Source: Pseudolabrys sp035718275 (GTDB lineage: Bacteria; Pseudomonadota; Alphaproteobacteria; Rhizobiales; Xanthobacteraceae). From it: DNA of 64,000 bases. The stretch lies in the NCBI GenBank assembly GCA_035718275.1, contig DASTHI010000046.1:1-64000 (forward strand). The letters are read 5' to 3'. The translations under genes were made by a program, and so were the position numbers. Every line of letters starts with the position of its first letter. Position 1 is the stretch's first letter. Under the pieces are notes generated by a model, which saw only the letters and a list, made by a program, of their open reading frames with translations, was not told where the DNA came from and made no database searches. This document shows positions 17,534-25,081 of the stretch, one piece after another.

Positions 17534-17557
17534 TTCTACACCGTATCGAACTGCCAG

Positions 17558-17971
17558 CTATTCCTTCCCGCCGGCCGGAAGAACCGCGGTCGCCTCCAAC
17601 TCGATCTTGGCCGGAGAATCAAGCAAGTCCGCCACGAAAATCATGCTCATTGCAGGAAAGTGATTCCCCATTAGCGATTTCCAGATCCGCCCGAGCTCAC
17701 GACGGCCGGCAAGATAGGCGCGCTTGTCGATGCAGAATGCGGTGAGCCTGCAAATATGATTTGGCTTTCCTCCCGCTTCGGCAAGAATGGCAAGAATATT
17801 CCGGAGCGCCTGCTCGAATTGCGGGACAAGGTCTTCGCTTTGGAATTTCTGCTGTGCATCCCATCCCACCTGCCCGGCAATGAATACGATGCGCCCGGCT
17901 GGCACGCTGATTCCATTTGCATAGCCGATCGGCGGCAACCAGCCTCGGGGATGAAGTACGTCCATTGTCAT
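17558..17971 (-). CDS. RidA/YjgF family protein
   Basis: A 137-residue RidA-fold protein (FIAGQVGWDAQ; QFEQALRNILAILAEAGG; IELEATAVLPAG). RidA proteins deaminate reactive enamines and imines. The Arg usually found in the conserved C-terminal region of true RidA is not evident, so it belongs to a divergent subgroup. Similar RidA-like genes occur in aerobic 2-aminobenzoyl-CoA and salicylyl-CoA operons (from memory). It converges with hcrB and lies upstream of nothing obvious on its strand. Confidence 0.75.
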   Translation of the reverse strand: MTMDVLHPRGWLPPIGYANGISVPAGRIVFIAGQVGWDAQQKFQSEDLVPQFEQALRNILAILAEAGGKPNHICRLTAFCIDKRAYLAGRRELGRIWKSLMGNHFPAMSMIFVADLLDSPAKIELEATAVLPAGGKE

Positions 17972-18036
17972 CGCAATTCCCTTATGTTGAAACAGTCCGG
18001 CAGGTTCTTGCCAGGCATCCTAGCCTCGCGCACATA

Positions 18037-18762
18037 TCAGTGCATCGGACGCAACGTGCCGCGCACCGCACTGCGTTCATCGGAGGCGATCTGGCGAAGC
18101 TTGGCAATATCCTTGACGATAACCTGTGACGCGTCGATCACCACGCCTACCGCCTTCAGGCGCGCGAATGCGCGAGATAGCGATTCCGGAGTGAGACCGA
18201 GACGAGCCGCTATCAAGACCTTGTCGTAAGGCAGGGCGATTGCGCAGTGTCCCTGCTTTACCAATGATAGCGATGCAAGAAATTCAGCCACGCGCTGGAC
18301 GCCGCTTTGTGCCTTGAGCTGCTCGACCTGCTGAACGAGGTGATGCAGGTGCTGCGACGTGGACGCGATCATCGCCAGCGCGATATCGGGACTTTCACGG
18401 ATGCAACGAACAATATGATCGGCCGGGACGCGTGCGATGCGCGCATCGCTCACCGCTTCGGCAGTCGCCGGGTATCTGTTGCCAGTGAATGCGACCGCCT
18501 CGGCGAAGCTTTCCCCTTTGGTCAGAATATGAATAACGGTTTCATCGCCGGATGGCGTGATGCGATATAGCTTTACCCAGCCATCAATCACTATGAAGAA
18601 GGCCGTCGCTGGGTCTCCCTGCCGGAACAGCCATTCATGGGGTTTCAACATGATCCCCGTCGCAGGGGCTACAATGTGCTCGACCGTCTCCGCCCTCAAA
18701 CCGCGGAAAATCGCGATGCGAGTAATAATCTGAAGGTCGCCGACCGTCAGCTTCGAGGACAT
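18037..18762 (-). CDS. Crp/Fnr family transcriptional regulator (Dnr/HbaR-like, no N-terminal Fe-S cysteines)
   Basis: A 241-residue regulator with a cyclic-nucleotide-like sensor domain (GLRAETVEHIV; LFRQGDPATAFFIVIDGWVKL), a long dimer helix and a C-terminal helix-turn-helix (LIAARLGLTPESLSRAFARL). Only two cysteines are present (in VRCIRES and GHCAIAL), so it cannot bind an Fnr-type O2-sensing 4Fe-4S cluster. Dnr/NnrR types sense NO through heme; R. palustris HbaR responds to 4-hydroxybenzoate and sits beside hba genes, as here. A perfect Fnr-type box lies about 60 bp upstream of its start, suggesting autoregulation or control by another Fnr. It is the obvious local candidate to bind the many TTGAY-N4-RTCAA boxes. 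Confidence 0.85.
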   Translation of the reverse strand: MSSKLTVGDLQIITRIAIFRGLRAETVEHIVAPATGIMLKPHEWLFRQGDPATAFFIVIDGWVKLYRITPSGDETVIHILTKGESFAEAVAFTGNRYPATAEAVSDARIARVPADHIVRCIRESPDIALAMIASTSQHLHHLVQQVEQLKAQSGVQRVAEFLASLSLVKQGHCAIALPYDKVLIAARLGLTPESLSRAFARLKAVGVVIDASQVIVKDIAKLRQIASDERSAVRGTLRPMH

Positions 18763-18814
18763 GACCGGACCTCAATGACACAAGCTACTCATGCGGCTGA
18801 TCGGCAAAAGCGCC

Positions 18815-18828
18815 TTGATTTTGATCAA
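18815..18828. promoter_or_regulatory. Perfect Fnr-type box upstream of the Crp/Fnr regulator gene
   Basis: TTGATTTTGATCAA matches the Fnr/FixK consensus TTGAT-N4-ATCAA exactly. It is centred about 60 bp upstream of the regulator ATG at 18762. Confidence 0.75.
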
Positions 18829-18905
18829 TTGAGCTTCAGCCGCGATTTTCCTTTGACATTGCAAAGAGATGCTGGGCACCAGAACCAGCATCCGGAGCGA
18901 GGGGA

Positions 18906-19382
18906 TTATTTCTGTATCTCCTGAACGCGACCAAAACCATCGAGCCGACGAGACCTGGGCCGGCGTGAGCTCCGGTCCAGACGGCGGCGATCGACAAGCT
19001 TGCGCATCGTCGAAAGGGTGACCGACCCGAGAGTTGCCAGGGCGATGTCGTCGATTTCCGAAAGAATCTCCCGCAATGCCTGATCCTCCGGCGTTGCCGT
19101 GTCGCCATTCCCCTGATCCGTCGAACTCAAATCCTCAAAGAGCGCTACCACATCGAGCAGTGTTACGCGGCGCGGATTTCCCACGAACGTGTAGCCGCCC
19201 TTCGCCCCGCGCACCGAGCGGACGAGCCCTGCCCGGCCCAGCACGTGCATGACCTTGGCGAGGTGATGACTGGACACGCCATATTTCTTGCCAATGTCGG
19301 CCACGGCAAGTTGATGACCTTCCCGCGCGGTCAACTCCAGAACTGCGAATATAGCGAGCCGCGTCGATACCTGTAATCGCAC
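18906..19382 (-). CDS. badM: BadM-like Rrf2 family transcriptional regulator
   Basis: A 158-residue Rrf2 protein: winged helix at the N-terminus (STRLAIFAVLELTA; IGKKYGVSSHHLAKVMHVL; GLVRSVRGAKGGYTF). It has no cysteine at all, so it cannot carry the Fe-S cluster of IscR or NsrR. This matches R. palustris BadM, a cysteine-independent repressor of the benzoyl-CoA reductase genes. The C-terminal tail is unusually basic (RRRLDRSSRRPRSRRL). It lies beside a GNAT gene that resembles BadL in position. A 22-bp motif shared by the had/korA and GNAT/DUF2249 promoters is a candidate operator. Confidence 0.75.
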   Translation of the reverse strand: MRLQVSTRLAIFAVLELTAREGHQLAVADIGKKYGVSSHHLAKVMHVLGRAGLVRSVRGAKGGYTFVGNPRRVTLLDVVALFEDLSSTDQGNGDTATPEDQALREILSEIDDIALATLGSVTLSTMRKLVDRRRLDRSSRRPRSRRLDGFGRVQEIQK

Positions 19383-19434
19383 TAGGACCTCCGTAAGCGC
19401 CGGTGCACGTTTTGAATTTCCTCCGCGTGCCGTT

Positions 19435-19935
19435 TCACTCGAGGTCCTTCTCGAGCTGGGTATAAGGACCGGCCATCATTCCTTCGCTGCGAAAAAACAG
19501 CAGAGGAAGGCGGGCATCCCTTGCAACCATCGTACGCATCTTGCTCACCCCTGCCTTCTTGAACTCCTCGCAGATCGCGTTGAGCAATGCACTGCCAACG
19601 CCGTGCAGACGCGCCTTTGGTTCGACCGACAGCGCAAAGACCCAGCCGCATGGCGTGGAGCCGAATTCCCACGCACGGATTTCTCCTATGATGAAACCCA
19701 GCAGTCGCGACTCCGCTCGTTGCTGCGATCTCTCGGCCACTAGAAAAAACCGCTCCTCCGGCCGCCGTCTGCCGTATCGCCGGAACACATCATTCCAGTA
19801 TTGGCCTTTCGCGATCCTGGTGACGCGGGTATCGAGTGCGATAACGTCGGGAATGTCAGCGGCCTGCACGCGCCGCACCCGCACGGCGGACACGCCGTTC
19901 TTTTCTTCGGCACTGGTGTCCTTGGCGACGCGCAC
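19435..19935 (-). CDS. GNAT family acetyltransferase, BadL-like by position
   Basis: A 166-residue GNAT protein. The GTG at 19935 is chosen because AAGGA lies just upstream; the longer frame to 20121 runs through the divergent promoter. The acetyl-CoA loop reads VEPKARLHGVGSALL. In R. palustris the GNAT BadL acetylates a small aminobenzoate whose product relieves BadM repression. The same pairing of GNAT and Rrf2 gene is seen here with about 50 bp between them. Two more GNATs of the same layout sit downstream of bcrD. Function as a signal-making enzyme is inference. Confidence 0.75.
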   Translation of the reverse strand: MRVAKDTSAEEKNGVSAVRVRRVQAADIPDVIALDTRVTRIAKGQYWNDVFRRYGRRRPEERFFLVAERSQQRAESRLLGFIIGEIRAWEFGSTPCGWVFALSVEPKARLHGVGSALLNAICEEFKKAGVSKMRTMVARDARLPLLFFRSEGMMAGPYTQLEKDLE

Positions 19936-19962
19936 TGAAATTCCTTTCGAACATTTTATAGC

Positions 19963-19984
19963 GCAAAAATACGCATTGTGGTAC
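19963..19984. promoter_or_regulatory. 22-bp motif shared with the had/korA promoter (candidate BadM-type site)
   Basis: The sequence has GC, seven A/T bases, then CGCATT and ends in GTAC. It matches 19 of 22 bases with 31998-32019, the only other copy noticed. It is placed in the divergent region between the BadL-like GNAT and the DUF2249 gene. A perfect 5-bp inverted repeat, TACCA-N5-TGGTA at 19982-19996, overlaps its right end. Confidence 0.5.
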
Positions 19985-20029
19985 CAATTAATGGTATTTA
20001 AGGGAGCGCGGCCCCGCCGGCGTCGCCCC

Positions 20030-20305
20030 ATGCAGAACGACAAAGCCAGGATATGGCGTACGGCCGAGGCCGTACATATCGACGTACGAGGGCTCGATCC
20101 TCCGGAGCCGATGATCGCCATATTGCAGGCAATCGACGGCGGAGAGGTTGATGGCGTTTTGATTGCGCATCTCGATCGCGAGCCGATCTTCCTCTACCCG
20201 GAGCTCGACGAACGTGGATGGACCCACGAAATGCTTCAATCCTCGTCCGCGGACGCCATTTGTGAGGACGGGGTCATGATTCGCATGGCGCGATGGGCTT
20301 CATGA
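20030..20305 (+). CDS. DUF2249 domain protein
   Basis: A 91-residue protein with the DUF2249 pattern (IDVRGLDPPEPMIAILQAID; HLDREPIFLYPELDERGW). These small proteins often accompany genes of nitrogen-oxide or anaerobic respiration; the biochemical role is unknown. ATG 20030 is used; an in-frame ATG at 19991 would overlap the inverted repeat and remains possible. The stop overlaps the start of the next gene (ATGA), so the two are probably translated together. Confidence 0.7.
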   Translation: MQNDKARIWRTAEAVHIDVRGLDPPEPMIAILQAIDGGEVDGVLIAHLDREPIFLYPELDERGWTHEMLQSSSADAICEDGVMIRMARWAS

Positions 20306-21585
20306 GCTTTGGCGCGAGCTTTCTCGGGGGTGCGAAAAGCCGGCTGTTGCCGGCCTCAATTCCGTTTCGCTTTTTCGCCGCCGCAGCCGGTTTCCACGTC
20401 TTAATGTGGCTCACGCTTTTGGTCGCCGCAGACACTGCTGTCGATTTCCGCGGGGGCCTTGGTCCCACGCTCGCAACGACGCATCTGCTCGCGCTTGGCG
20501 TCCTCGTCACGACCGCGATTGGAGCATCCGTTCAGCTCTTGCCGGTCGCGACCAGACGCACGCTGCATGCGGTGTGGCCGATCAAGCTAGTATTCTGGCT
20601 CACTGTTCCCGGAATCATCGCGCTGGTGGGAGGGATGTATACCGCCCATCCAGCTGTTCTCGTTCCAGCTGCCATCGCCGTCGCGGCCGGTCTGTTGCTG
20701 TTCGGTGTCTTGTTGGCCGACAATTTACGGCGCGCAGGCAGTTTCCCAGTAGCAGGTGCCTACGGCTGGGCGGCATTGGCCTCGCTCGTCCTCGTCGCCG
20801 GCCTCGGAGCAACCCTGGCATTCAACGAAACCGCGGGCATTCTGCCAAACCATGCTGCCCTCGCGCTTGCCCATTTCATTCTTGGCGCCTTCGGCTTCAT
20901 GGGACTTCTTGTGCTCGGCTTCAGTCACATTCTCGTACCGATGTTCGCGATGGCAACGGCGCCGGCGAAGCGGCCGAGCTTCGTGAGCTTCGGCGTGACT
21001 GCGTCGGCCCTTGTTCTCGGCACGGTGGGAGCGCTCGCGAACAGCCGTAATTTGCTCGCGTTCGCTGCATTCGTGGCAATCATTGCCGCAGCGATGCATC
21101 TGCGGCTGATGCTCGGCGTGCTCAAGAGCGGAATGCGTAAGCGCCTCGGGCTGTCATTTGTACTCGTGCGCGCGGCGTGGGTCCTGCTGCCGGCCGCACT
21201 TCTGGTCGGCCTCGCTGCCATATTCGATCTCGCTGGAACCAATGGCGCTACTCTTTTCGGTTTCCTTGTGCTGTTCGGATGGCTGCTCACCTTTTTGTTC
21301 GGGATCCTGCAGCGCATCATGCCCTTTCTCGCCTCGATGTTCGTGCCTCCGCCCGCCAAGGGAGGCAGCGCCATCGTGGCCGAGCTCTCAGGCGCGCCGG
21401 CGCTCAAGATTCACGCGGTCTGCCATGCGGCAGCCCTCGGCCTGCTTGCCTTAGCAATTGTTCTCGACAATCCCGCCGTTGCGCGTGTGGGCAGCGCGGC
21501 CGGCCTGGCGGGCGCACTGGCGTTCGCGTGGTTCGCCGGAGACATCATCCGGCGCATTCAGTCGGCGATATTGCTTGGCGCCTGA
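20302..21585 (+). CDS. Polytopic membrane protein (NnrS/heme-copper-oxidase-like), function unknown
   Basis: A protein of about 427 residues with roughly twelve membrane helices and little soluble sequence. Helix segments with histidines (TTHLLALGVLVTT; LAHFILGAFGFMGLLVLGFSHILVPMF) resemble subunit I-like membrane proteins and NnrS, but no full copper/heme ligand set was confirmed. It is coupled to the DUF2249 gene through ATGA (start 20302; an ATG at 20293 is the alternative). The pair is a recurring arrangement in denitrifying bacteria (from memory), suggesting a role in NO or O2 handling. Confidence 0.65.
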   Translation: MSFGASFLGGAKSRLLPASIPFRFFAAAAGFHVLMWLTLLVAADTAVDFRGGLGPTLATTHLLALGVLVTTAIGASVQLLPVATRRTLHAVWPIKLVFWLTVPGIIALVGGMYTAHPAVLVPAAIAVAAGLLLFGVLLADNLRRAGSFPVAGAYGWAALASLVLVAGLGATLAFNETAGILPNHAALALAHFILGAFGFMGLLVLGFSHILVPMFAMATAPAKRPSFVSFGVTASALVLGTVGALANSRNLLAFAAFVAIIAAAMHLRLMLGVLKSGMRKRLGLSFVLVRAAWVLLPAALLVGLAAIFDLAGTNGATLFGFLVLFGWLLTFLFGILQRIMPFLASMFVPPPAKGGSAIVAELSGAPALKIHAVCHAAALGLLALAIVLDNPAVARVGSAAGLAGALAFAWFAGDIIRRIQSAILLGA

Positions 21586-21609
21586 CCCAGCGAATCAACG
21601 CTTAGATAT

Positions 21610-22353
21610 TCAGATATATTGTCCAGCGTCGACGCGCAGCACTTCCCCGGTAATCGCGCGAGCGGCATCGGACAGCAGAAACAAGACCGCATTGCTCACG
21701 TCACGGGGATCGGCCAGCGCCGGGAGCGCCGCCTCGTCCGCAGCCTTCGCAAGGATCTCGTTTGGCAGTGCGCGCGCCATGTCCGTCATGACCATACCCG
21801 GCGCCACAGCGTTCACGGTTATGTTCTTCTTTCCAAACTCGCGTGCTGCCGTTTTCGTAAGACCAATAAGGCCAGCTTTTGCGGCAGTGTAATTGGCCTG
21901 TCCAAACTTGCCTCTCAAGCCATTGATCGACGAGATGTTCACGATCCGCCCAAATCCCTGCTTCACCATTATCGGCGCGACTGCGCGTATCATGTTGAAT
22001 GCGCCGGTGAGATTTATGCCGATCACTGCCGCCCATTCGTTATCGCTCATTTTAGCAATCGAGCGGTCACGCGTAATGCCGGCATTGTTGACAAGCAGCG
22101 TCTGAGCTTGAGGAAGACTTTCAGTCGCGACCTTCACCGCGTTGCTGTCGGAAATATCGATCTGAGTGAATCGATGGGGGAATGCGTCAACGTCGTCCGG
22201 CGCAGTGACGTCGAAGACATGCACCTGCGCTCCTGCAAGGCCAAGCTCATCAGCAATTGTGCGGCCGATGCCACGACTGCCGCCCGTCACGATCGCCCGA
22301 TGATTGCTGAAATCAAAGCGCACTCGTCTGGCGTCTTGCGATTTGGCGAGCAT
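21610..22353 (-). CDS. Short-chain dehydrogenase, FabG/acetoacetyl-CoA reductase-like
   Basis: A 247-residue SDR with TGGSRGIGR, NNAGITRD, NISSINGLRGKFGQANYTAAKAG split around the catalytic Ser and Tyr-X3-Lys, and the C-terminal GEVLRVDAGQYI. This is the FabG/PhaB pattern, reducing 3-oxoacyl thioesters or running in reverse on 3-hydroxyacyl-CoA. It is the last gene of the had-bcr operon, 12 bp after a GNAT. A dehydrogenase for 3-hydroxypimelyl-CoA, the ring-opening product, would fit but is not proven. Confidence 0.75.
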   Translation of the reverse strand: MLAKSQDARRVRFDFSNHRAIVTGGSRGIGRTIADELGLAGAQVHVFDVTAPDDVDAFPHRFTQIDISDSNAVKVATESLPQAQTLLVNNAGITRDRSIAKMSDNEWAAVIGINLTGAFNMIRAVAPIMVKQGFGRIVNISSINGLRGKFGQANYTAAKAGLIGLTKTAAREFGKKNITVNAVAPGMVMTDMARALPNEILAKAADEAALPALADPRDVSNAVLFLLSDAARAITGEVLRVDAGQYI

Positions 22354-22365
22354 CGAAGACGCGCC

Positions 22366-22908
22366 TCAAACGAGCGGGCGATTGAAGCAAAGCCGCTGCG
22401 AAGGCAGGAAGCCGCTGCGATCGAGATAGGCCAGCAGATCACGGTTCTGCCAGTCGACTTCAGTTCGCACCCTTTCGACGCGCAAGGTGCTGAGATTTGC
22501 GAGCAATTGCGAAATCAATGCGCGACCGACTCCTTTGTCCCGGTATTCCGGATCAACCCCGATGGTGTCGATAACAGCCGTGGTCTCGACCCGCCCAAAT
22601 TCGCCCAAGTCGACGCGAGCCATCACAAAACCCACCGGCACATTGTCGACCTCGGCAACCAGCGAGACCCGCACGTCGGATTCCGTCAGCGCTTCAGCGA
22701 GCTTACCGCGATAATACTCCTCTCGCTCCACTCCCATGATGCGGCGATCGATTGCAACAAGCGCGCGCAGATCGCACTCCATCATTGAGCGCACGGGTAT
22801 TCTGTCCCGCGCGAGCGGCCCAAAATCGGCTTTGGCCTCGCCGCTGTAACTGACTTCGGCCGGCGCGCCGATGTGCTGCGGTAGCACCAGCCCGCTATCC
22901 TGGCTCAT
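22366..22908 (-). CDS. GNAT family N-acetyltransferase (bcr operon, second copy)
   Basis: A 180-residue GNAT with PVRSMMECDLRALVAID at the domain start and the acetyl-CoA loop VDPEYRDKGVGRALI. It is clearly paralogous to the next upstream gene (both share an R-X7-10-D-L-X5-ID start and a D-W-X-N-X-D/S-L-L end). It may regulate CoA ligases by lysine acetylation, make a small effector like BadL, or do something else. It lies 18 bp after its paralogue. Confidence 0.75.
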   Translation of the reverse strand: MSQDSGLVLPQHIGAPAEVSYSGEAKADFGPLARDRIPVRSMMECDLRALVAIDRRIMGVEREEYYRGKLAEALTESDVRVSLVAEVDNVPVGFVMARVDLGEFGRVETTAVIDTIGVDPEYRDKGVGRALISQLLANLSTLRVERVRTEVDWQNRDLLAYLDRSGFLPSQRLCFNRPLV

Positions 22909-22926
22909 GCCGTTCGCTCCTTATGG

Positions 22927-23418
22927 TCATTCTTCTTCGATCGGTTCGATCATCGGGTTCGAAACGGAACGCTCGAGCACCATCCGCGGCGCCAGGCCAA
23001 AGCCGGACACATCGAAGAAGCGCAACAGCGAATGGTTCGTCCAGTCAGCCTGCGATTCGAGCGAGTGAACTCCCTTCTGACGCAACATTTCCGCAAGTGC
23101 GGTCATCAACGCTCGTCCGACTCCCCGGGACTGGTTGTCATGCTCAACGGCGACGGCATCGAGCACGGCGATGGTCTTCTGGGATCCGAACTCCCCACGC
23201 ATGATCCGCGCAAATACGAATCCGGCCAGGGCGCTGTTACGAACAACACCGATCTGCACATAGTCATCGGGGTAACGCTGCGCGTGCGCCAGCCGCTTCT
23301 CGAAAAAATGTCTTCGTGGCTCGCCGATATGGCTTGAATCGATGGCGATGACGCGCTCAAGGTCGGCAGATCGCAACGGCCGCACATCGTTCCGTCCGTT
23401 TCTGGCAATGTTGCTCAT
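22927..23418 (-). CDS. GNAT family N-acetyltransferase (bcr operon, first copy)
   Basis: A 163-residue GNAT starting at ATG 23418, 10 bp after the hemerythrin-like gene. It has VRPLRSADLERVIAID and the acetyl-CoA loop SRGVGRALMTALAEM, then ADWTNHSLLRFFDVSGF. A longer frame to 23535 only reads back into the upstream gene. It forms a tandem duplication with the following GNAT. Confidence 0.75.
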   Translation of the reverse strand: MSNIARNGRNDVRPLRSADLERVIAIDSSHIGEPRRHFFEKRLAHAQRYPDDYVQIGVVRNSALAGFVFARIMRGEFGSQKTIAVLDAVAVEHDNQSRGVGRALMTALAEMLRQKGVHSLESQADWTNHSLLRFFDVSGFGLAPRMVLERSVSNPMIEPIEEE

Positions 23419-23428
23419 TCGGGGCGCC

Positions 23429-23977
23429 TCACACGTTCTCGACATATTCCTGGTACAGCCGCGCTTCCGTTTCCGAATCCATGCTTTCTTCGATGACCGG
23501 CAGCAGCGCCATTTCTTCCTTCTGCACGTGCGCAAGCATCAGGTCGCCGAGTTCCTGCCCAAGCCGGGTGAATTCTTCCCACTCGCCCGGCGCGAACCCG
23601 TTGGCAGCCGCACCGCGCGCCATGGCGGCAACCCGGGCTCCGAGCGGACGCATGACATTGTGCTCTGCGATCAGGTGCTCACAGATTCCGGTGTCGCCGA
23701 TCTCATTGAGATACGTGAAAAGGTGATCTTCCTCGAATGCAAAATGGCGCACGACCTCTGCTTCAAGGCCGGTCGAGAGGTCCGACAGCAGACGTGAAAG
23801 ATTGCTGTCCGACTTGTCCGGAGGGCCGCTGCGCCGCCCTTTGGCCAGCAACTGCTCAAGTCTTTCCATGAGCGCGACCGTGGCGCCATGCTCGTCATGC
23901 AGCGTCTGGCTGATTCGGTTGGTGAAGCTCATGACACTTCTAAGCTCCGCGGCTTGGGCGGCAATCTCCGCCGTCAC
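23429..23977 (-). CDS. Hemerythrin HHE-domain protein
   Basis: A protein of up to 182 residues built of helices with the diiron pattern of HHE proteins: LHDEH, VVRHFAFEEDHLF, CEHLIAEHNVM and MLAHVQKEEMALLPVIEE. These bind O2, NO or iron, or act in Fe-S repair (RIC/YtfE type). A GTG at 23977 overlaps the ferredoxin stop as GTGA; an ATG at 23932 is possible. Placed directly behind the benzoyl-CoA reductase ferredoxin, it may protect or repair the O2-sensitive reductase. Confidence 0.8.
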   Translation of the reverse strand: MTAEIAAQAAELRSVMSFTNRISQTLHDEHGATVALMERLEQLLAKGRRSGPPDKSDSNLSRLLSDLSTGLEAEVVRHFAFEEDHLFTYLNEIGDTGICEHLIAEHNVMRPLGARVAAMARGAAANGFAPGEWEEFTRLGQELGDLMLAHVQKEEMALLPVIEESMDSETEARLYQEYVENV

Positions 23978-24219
23978 CCGTGCAGTTGCTGATACTTGGC
24001 GAGCAGATCGTCCTTCGATTCGACCCAGTCCGGATTTGGCTCAATGCAATTTGCCGGACAGACCAGCTTGCATTGCGGCTCATCCTCCGCACCGACGCAT
24101 TCGGTGCATTTCATCGGATCTATGATGTAGATCGGATCGCCGGCGGTAATCGCCTTGTTCGGACATACCGGCTCACAAGCATCGCACGCCGTACAGCCTT
24201 CGGTGATCATCAGGGCCAT
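23974..24219 (-). CDS. badB: 2[4Fe-4S] ferredoxin, electron donor to benzoyl-CoA reductase
   Basis: An 81-residue ferredoxin of the Chromatium/Thauera type. CTACDACEPVCP binds one cluster, and CTECVGAEDEPQC with VCP forms the second site with an extended spacing between its second and third cysteines. The C-terminal extension (NPDWVESKDDLL) is typical. GGAGG lies 6 bp before ATG 24219. It lies 17 bp after bcrD and should carry electrons from KorAB to BcrABCD. Confidence 0.88.
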   Translation of the reverse strand: MALMITEGCTACDACEPVCPNKAITAGDPIYIIDPMKCTECVGAEDEPQCKLVCPANCIEPNPDWVESKDDLLAKYQQLHG

Positions 24220-24235
24220 GGATAGCCTCCTTATT

Positions 24236-25081
24236 TCATGCTGCCTTGGCCACGCCATTTGCGGCGGCAAGCTTCTCAAACCGGAATGCGCCCCAGAGCG
24301 CCGCCCCCACCGCCCCCGCGTAAATTGAATCCTGATGACTGTGGACTGCGACCTTCATGTCCTTGATGTGCGAAATGTCCTCCTCGAGGGCGGCAACAAG
24401 TCCTTTGTCCAGGGCCAGTCCCCCCGTGACCATCACCACGCCGTTAAGGGCGCCGATTGATTTCAGCAGTTTGGACAGGCGTGCCGCCATCGATAAATGT
24501 ATTCCCTTCAGAATATTCGGAGTCGAAATGCCGCGAGAGACCATGTTGATGACGTCCGTCTCTGCAAGCACGGCGCAAATGCTGCTCACGACTTCCGGAT
24601 TTTCCCCCTGCCGGGAAAGTGTGCCGATTTCCTCCTGCGCAATGCCCAGATAGCGCGCAATGTTTTCGAGAAACTGGCCCGAGCCCGATGCGCATTGGCT
24701 GGTCATCTTGTAGCTGAGCACCTTGCCGCGCTCATCGATCGAGATCGCGCGCCCATGCAACGCGCCAACGTCGAGCGCCGCGCGCGACTCCGGGTCAAGG
24801 TAGATGGCCCCGCGCGCGTGCGTTGTCATCGAATAAAAATGCCCGGTGTGGAACGGTACGCTTTCGCCTTCACCGGTGGTGGCGACGTAATCGACATCTT
24901 TCTCGCGAATCTTTGCGTCTTCGAGGATAGCGTCATAGGCAACGCGCGCCAGCTCCATAGGATCGCGCTGCCGGATGCGCATCAGGTAGCGGGAAAGCCA
25001 TTGCTCTTCGCCATTCTCGACTTTGAACAGCGCCGCCTTGATGGTGCTCGTCCCGATGTCGATACCTGCCGATATTGTCAT
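24236..25081 (-). CDS. bcrD: Benzoyl-CoA reductase subunit D (ATPase/activator)
   Basis: A 281-residue ASKHA ATPase, the length of Thauera BcrD (282). GIDIGTSTIKAALF is the phosphate-1 motif and VMVTGGLALDKG lies near the adenosine site. Cys in TSQCASGSGQF and SSICAVLAETDV supply ligands for the 4Fe-4S cluster shared with BcrA. ATP hydrolysis here drives electrons to the BcrBC active site. ATGA overlap with bcrA. Confidence 0.95.
   Translation of the reverse strand: MTISAGIDIGTSTIKAALFKVENGEEQWLSRYLMRIRQRDPMELARVAYDAILEDAKIREKDVDYVATTGEGESVPFHTGHFYSMTTHARGAIYLDPESRAALDVGALHGRAISIDERGKVLSYKMTSQCASGSGQFLENIARYLGIAQEEIGTLSRQGENPEVVSSICAVLAETDVINMVSRGISTPNILKGIHLSMAARLSKLLKSIGALNGVVMVTGGLALDKGLVAALEEDISHIKDMKVAVHSHQDSIYAGAVGAALWGAFRFEKLAAANGVAKAA

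Noticed and set aside
18037..18762. Classical O2-sensing Fnr or AadR
   Set aside because: No N-terminal cysteine cluster; only two isolated cysteines are present.
19541..20305. A 254-residue plus-strand protein
   Set aside because: Its first two thirds run antisense to the GNAT gene and through the divergent promoter; only the last 91 residues form a recognisable DUF2249 protein.
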